Shown here in pieces: positions 60,751-64,000 of a stretch of DNA of 64,000 nucleotides (the first letter of the stretch is position 1; each line of letters begins with the position of its first letter). The position numbers were made by a program, and so were the translations under genes. The DNA comes from Panopea generosa (lineage: Eukaryota > Mollusca > Bivalvia > Adapedonta > Hiatellidae). The DNA lies in contig CM055903.1 in the NCBI GenBank assembly GCA_029582155.1, positions 35,878,353 to 35,942,352 on the forward strand. The letters run 5' to 3'. The notes under the pieces were generated by a model, which saw nothing but the letters and a program-made list of their open reading frames with translations, made no database searches and had not been told where the DNA came from.

Positions 60751-62087
60751 ATAACGTTACACAACCTTTTCTGAATAACAGTTCTGATACAATATATCAT
60801 GCCAGATGTGCACCAGTATGCGCAGCATTGCAGCTTTGTCTATGTGGAGTTCTATAAATCTGTTAATTAATACACGATAACTAATTAATCCTAGCAGCAT
60901 ATGTAATAATTTACATAGCCTTCAGAACCAAAACATGTTGCCAAACTCAAATAAAGAGGTATGGTGGATTATTCAATTCTGGTATTGTAGATAGCCGGTT
61001 TGATTAAGATTTTTGATTAGGGTGTATTTACACATACAATTACTGACACGTGAGTCATGCAGTATTGACACATAGTAATTTGTCAAATGTATATATGTTT
61101 ATTACAAATAATTAAACGTATTGACAAGGACATAAAGGATTACCATGGCTATATAAGTTGTAGAAATAAAAATGTCTGCAAAAACCATTTGATTAAAATA
61201 CACTTCATTGAATGCGCACATGTGTTGCCTCTTCCATGCCCGGGTATATGATTAAACATTTGGCGTACAATACCAGTGAATGAGAATTATATATATGTCA
61301 CTGGCAGTATAAGTAATAGGAAAGAGAGTTTTCGACAATCTTGGTGAGTTTTCAAAATCGGTCTTAATGCTATTTTATGTTGAATTTTACATAAAAGAAA
61401 ATTGGGGCCGATTATATCCTGTTCGATACCTCTCCGACAGTAATCAATCTACAAATTTGCATTTTTAACAACCAATTTATTTCAAAGGACTTTGTATGTT
61501 ACACGGTAAGGAATAGGTACATTAGCATTATTTATAAAAAAATGTGTATATATATCATTTTGACAACATAACATATTGAACAATAGAATTATGAGCAAAT
61601 ACTATAATTAAATATTGAAAACACAGCATGGATGGACACCTAGCATAATGAAAACTTAGCACGTTGAACACATGTCATATCGAATGCATAGCATATTAAA
61701 ACAAAACTTTATTATACATGAAATGAAAACATAACACGTTGAACACATAGTATATTGGTTACATATCATATTAAATAAAAAAATATTGAATGTATAATAA
61801 TTATTATAATATTTGATTTATCTTATTTAGGTATTAAGAATGTTATTCAACGAAAATTAAGCCTCTTCCAAAGCCCCACATACACATAAGAGAGTTAACT
61901 GCGCTATGATTTGCTTAAGGGAAATAAGTCCCCCATTACTGTTGAAGGCATGTGGCAGACGGTGAGGTTAAGTCATTTTAAGGACCAAGAAAAAGTTAAA
62001 TTATAACCTCAGGATAAATGTATATTTGTAATCTCCCTTTAACTCAACTATAATTAAGTTTTCTCGGCCTTTATTTTATAATTTCAG
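60751..62087. other. Unassigned unique region with degenerate short repeats
   Basis: At 61620-61790 imperfect 'agcatattgaaaaca'-like words recur. At about 61920-61967 the plus strand reads GNKSPITVEGMWQT before a gtgagg donor-like site, but an in-frame stop lies upstream and no good acceptor is seen. Confidence 0.35.
60782..60870 (+). CDS. Ambiguous exon candidate (open on both strands)
   Basis: On the plus strand, after acceptor cttttctgaataacag, 28 codons run to TAA and include MPDVHQYAQHCSFVYVEFYK. On the minus strand, the overlapping interval 60863-60770 is also open between an AG and a gttgtg donor-like site (ELHIDKAAMLRILVHIWHDI). The segment is richer in GC than its surroundings, so one strand may be coding, but I cannot tell which. 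The plus-strand acceptor has the better pyrimidine tract. Confidence 0.25.
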
Positions 62088-62147
62088 CACGAGAGCTACC
62101 TGAGCCGGGGTAACGAGTTCCTGTCATGGCTGATATTTAAAGACTGA
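62088..62147 (+). CDS. Candidate terminal coding exon (HESYLSRGNEFLSWLIFKD)
   Basis: A strong acceptor (cggcctttattttataatttcag) is followed by 19 codons, CAC GAG AGC TAC CTG ... AAA GAC, and TGA at 62145-62147. The other two frames stop at once. Third positions are GC-rich compared with the AT-rich background, typical of real coding sequence. Upstream exons were not identified with confidence; 61928-61967 or 60782-60870 are possible partners. The product is unknown. It would be the 3' end of a plus-strand gene, with its 3' UTR running towards the terminal array. Confidence 0.4.
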   Translation, partial: HESYLSRGNEFLSWLIFKD

Positions 62148-62289
62148 AGCTATTCTTCCTAATGATTATACTATGGCTAACATCAAATGTGGGTTGGTGA
62201 ATAGTCAGTGCACATAGATATGAAACTAACACAATAATTGGACCTAAACCTGGGAATCCGGAATAGATACATAATACATAAACATAGAG
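62148..62289. other. Short unique spacer (possible 3' UTR)
   Basis: No AATAAA is evident before the array begins. Confidence 0.3.
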
Positions 62290-64000
62290 GTATGGCTATT
62301 TGTTGCTTTGACATATCAACTGGCAACAATGCTACTAGATGAATGACTACTTGTAGCTATAACATATCAACTGGCAAAAATGCTACTAGATGAATGACTA
62401 CTTGTGGCTATAACATATCAACTGGCAACACTGCTATTATAAGTATGACTACTTGTGGCTATAACATATCAACTGGCACCAATGCTAATAGAGGTATGAC
62501 TACTTGTAGCTATAACATATTAACTGGTAACAATGCTACTAGATGTATGATTACTTGTGGCTATAACATATCAATTGGCAACAATGCTGCTAGAGGTTTG
62601 TCTACTTGTGGCTATAACATACCAACTGGTAACAATGCAACTAGATGTATGATTACTTGTGGCTATAACATATCAAGTGGCAACAATGCTACTAGAGGTA
62701 TGATTACTTGTGGCTAAAATATGTCAACTGACAACAATGCTACTAGATGTATGACTACTTGTAGCTATAACATATCAACTGTTAACAATGCTAATAGAGG
62801 TTTGACTACTTGTGTCTATAACATATCAACTGGCAACACTGCTGCTAGAGGTATGTCTACTTGTGGCTATAACATATCAACTGGTAACAATGCTATTAGA
62901 GGTAAGAATTCTTGTGGCTTTAACAAATCAATTTGCAACAATGCTACTAGAGGTATGTCTACTTGTAGCTGTAACATATCAACTGGCAACAATGCTACTA
63001 GAAGTATGACTACTTGTGGCTATAACATATCAACTGGCAACAATGCTATTAGATGTTTAACTACTTGTTGCTATAACATATCAAATAGTAACAATGATAC
63101 TAAATGTATTACTACTTGTGGCTATAACATATCAAATGGCAACAATGCAACTAGTGGTATGTCTACTTGTGGCTATAACATATCAACTGGCAACAATGCT
63201 ACTAGATGTTTGACTACTTGTTGCAATAACATATCAACTGGCAACAAAGCTGCAAGAGGTATGACTACTTGTTGCTATAACATATCAAATGGCAACAATG
63301 CTACTAGATGTATGACTACTTGTGGCTATAACATATCAATTGCCAACAATTCTACTCAAGGTATGACTACTTGTGGCTATAACATATCAATTGCCAACAA
63401 GGCCACTACTTGTTGCTATAACATATCAGAGGACAGCAATACTACCAAAGGTATGACTACTTGTGGCTATAACATATCAACTGGCAACAATGCTTCTAGA
63501 ATTATGACTACCTGTGGTTTAACGAATCAACTGGCAACAATGCTTCTAGAAGTATGACAAGTTGTGGCTATAACCTATCACCTGACAACAATACTACCAG
63601 AGGTATGACTACTTGTGGCTATAACATATAAATTACCAACAATGCTACTACTTGTGGCTATAACCTATCAGCTGGCAGCAGTACTACCAGAGGTAAGACT
63701 ACTTGTGGCTATAACATATCAACTGGCAACAATGCCAATTATTGTGGCTATAACATATCAACTGGCAACAATGCTACTCGAGGTATGACTACATGTGGTT
63801 ATAACAAATCAACTGGCAACAATGCCAATCTTGCGGCAAAAACATATCAACTCGCAACAATGCTACCATAGGTATGACTACTTGTTGCTATAACATATCA
63901 ACTGGCAACAATGCCAATTCTTGTGGCTATAACATATCAACTGGCAACAATGCTACTAGAGATATGACTACTTGTGGCTATAACATATCAAATGGCAACA
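62290..64000. repeat. 51 bp minisatellite at the window end (at least 33 units)
   Basis: The core is ggctataacatatcaactgg followed by 'caacaatgctactagaggtatgactacttgt'. The period is 51 with occasional shortened units (63400, 63640). One frame is open for 278 codons (62721-63557), repeating MTTCGYNISTGNNATRG with a Cys and two Asn-x-Ser/Thr sites per unit. Stops at 62340, 62393 and 62715, and open alternative frames, argue that this is non-coding. The array continues past the window. Confidence 0.95.

Noticed and set aside
1-64000. CRISPR-like arrays
   Set aside because: Repeats are directly contiguous with no unique spacers, and the DNA has eukaryotic introns and SINEs.

Overview
The window looks like nuclear DNA of an invertebrate animal, most likely a bivalve mollusc. 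The evidence is low GC, several decayed LINE lineages, a mariner relic, tRNA-headed SINEs ending in a 'gacgctaaacacc'-type 3' tail, canonical GT-AG exon candidates, and an extreme load of minisatellites. By my estimate about 60% of the 64 kb is tandem repeat. No intact protein-coding gene lies wholly inside the window.

Layout. 1-497 is a 35-36 bp array. 1134-3126 is a dead LINE (+), followed directly by a dead mariner (3131-4410). 6311-8443 is a dead LINE (-), whose 5' end runs into a 32 bp array (8404-8764). Next come a 30 bp array (9097-12000), a LINE tail (-) and a SINE fragment. A 12.6 kb array of 51/50 bp monomers follows (13475-26128). After it are a relic with CXC-like cysteines (26555-26833), a 23 bp array and a 58 bp array. 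32068-32760 is another LINE tail (-). Then come 12 bp, 13 bp and 63 bp arrays, a dead LINE (+, 40645-42115), a 35 bp array, a duplicated pentanucleotide block (44353-44925) and two 56 bp arrays. 51899-52184 is a SINE with a 12 bp target-site duplication. 52985-60750 is a 51 bp satellite that contains a SINE and a second SINE fragment amplified together as a four-copy higher-order repeat. The window ends in a further 51 bp array (62290-64000).

Genes. Between the repeats I can assemble a phase-compatible chain of small exons on the minus strand (33479 down to 5252), ending in a stop codon and a polyadenylation signal. It would encode a small cysteine-containing protein of unknown family. If the model is right, most of the large minisatellites in 8-31 kb are intronic. 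A separate plus-strand terminal exon candidate lies at 62088-62147. These gene calls rest on splice signals, reading frame and codon character only; I could not run a homology search.

The many long open frames in the arrays come from repeat units that are multiples of three, or stop-free in several frames. I do not call them genes. The most informative structures are the SINE-in-satellite higher-order repeat, the minisatellite that appears to have grown out of a LINE coding sequence, the nested duplications of the 51 bp array, and the ordered pentanucleotide series.
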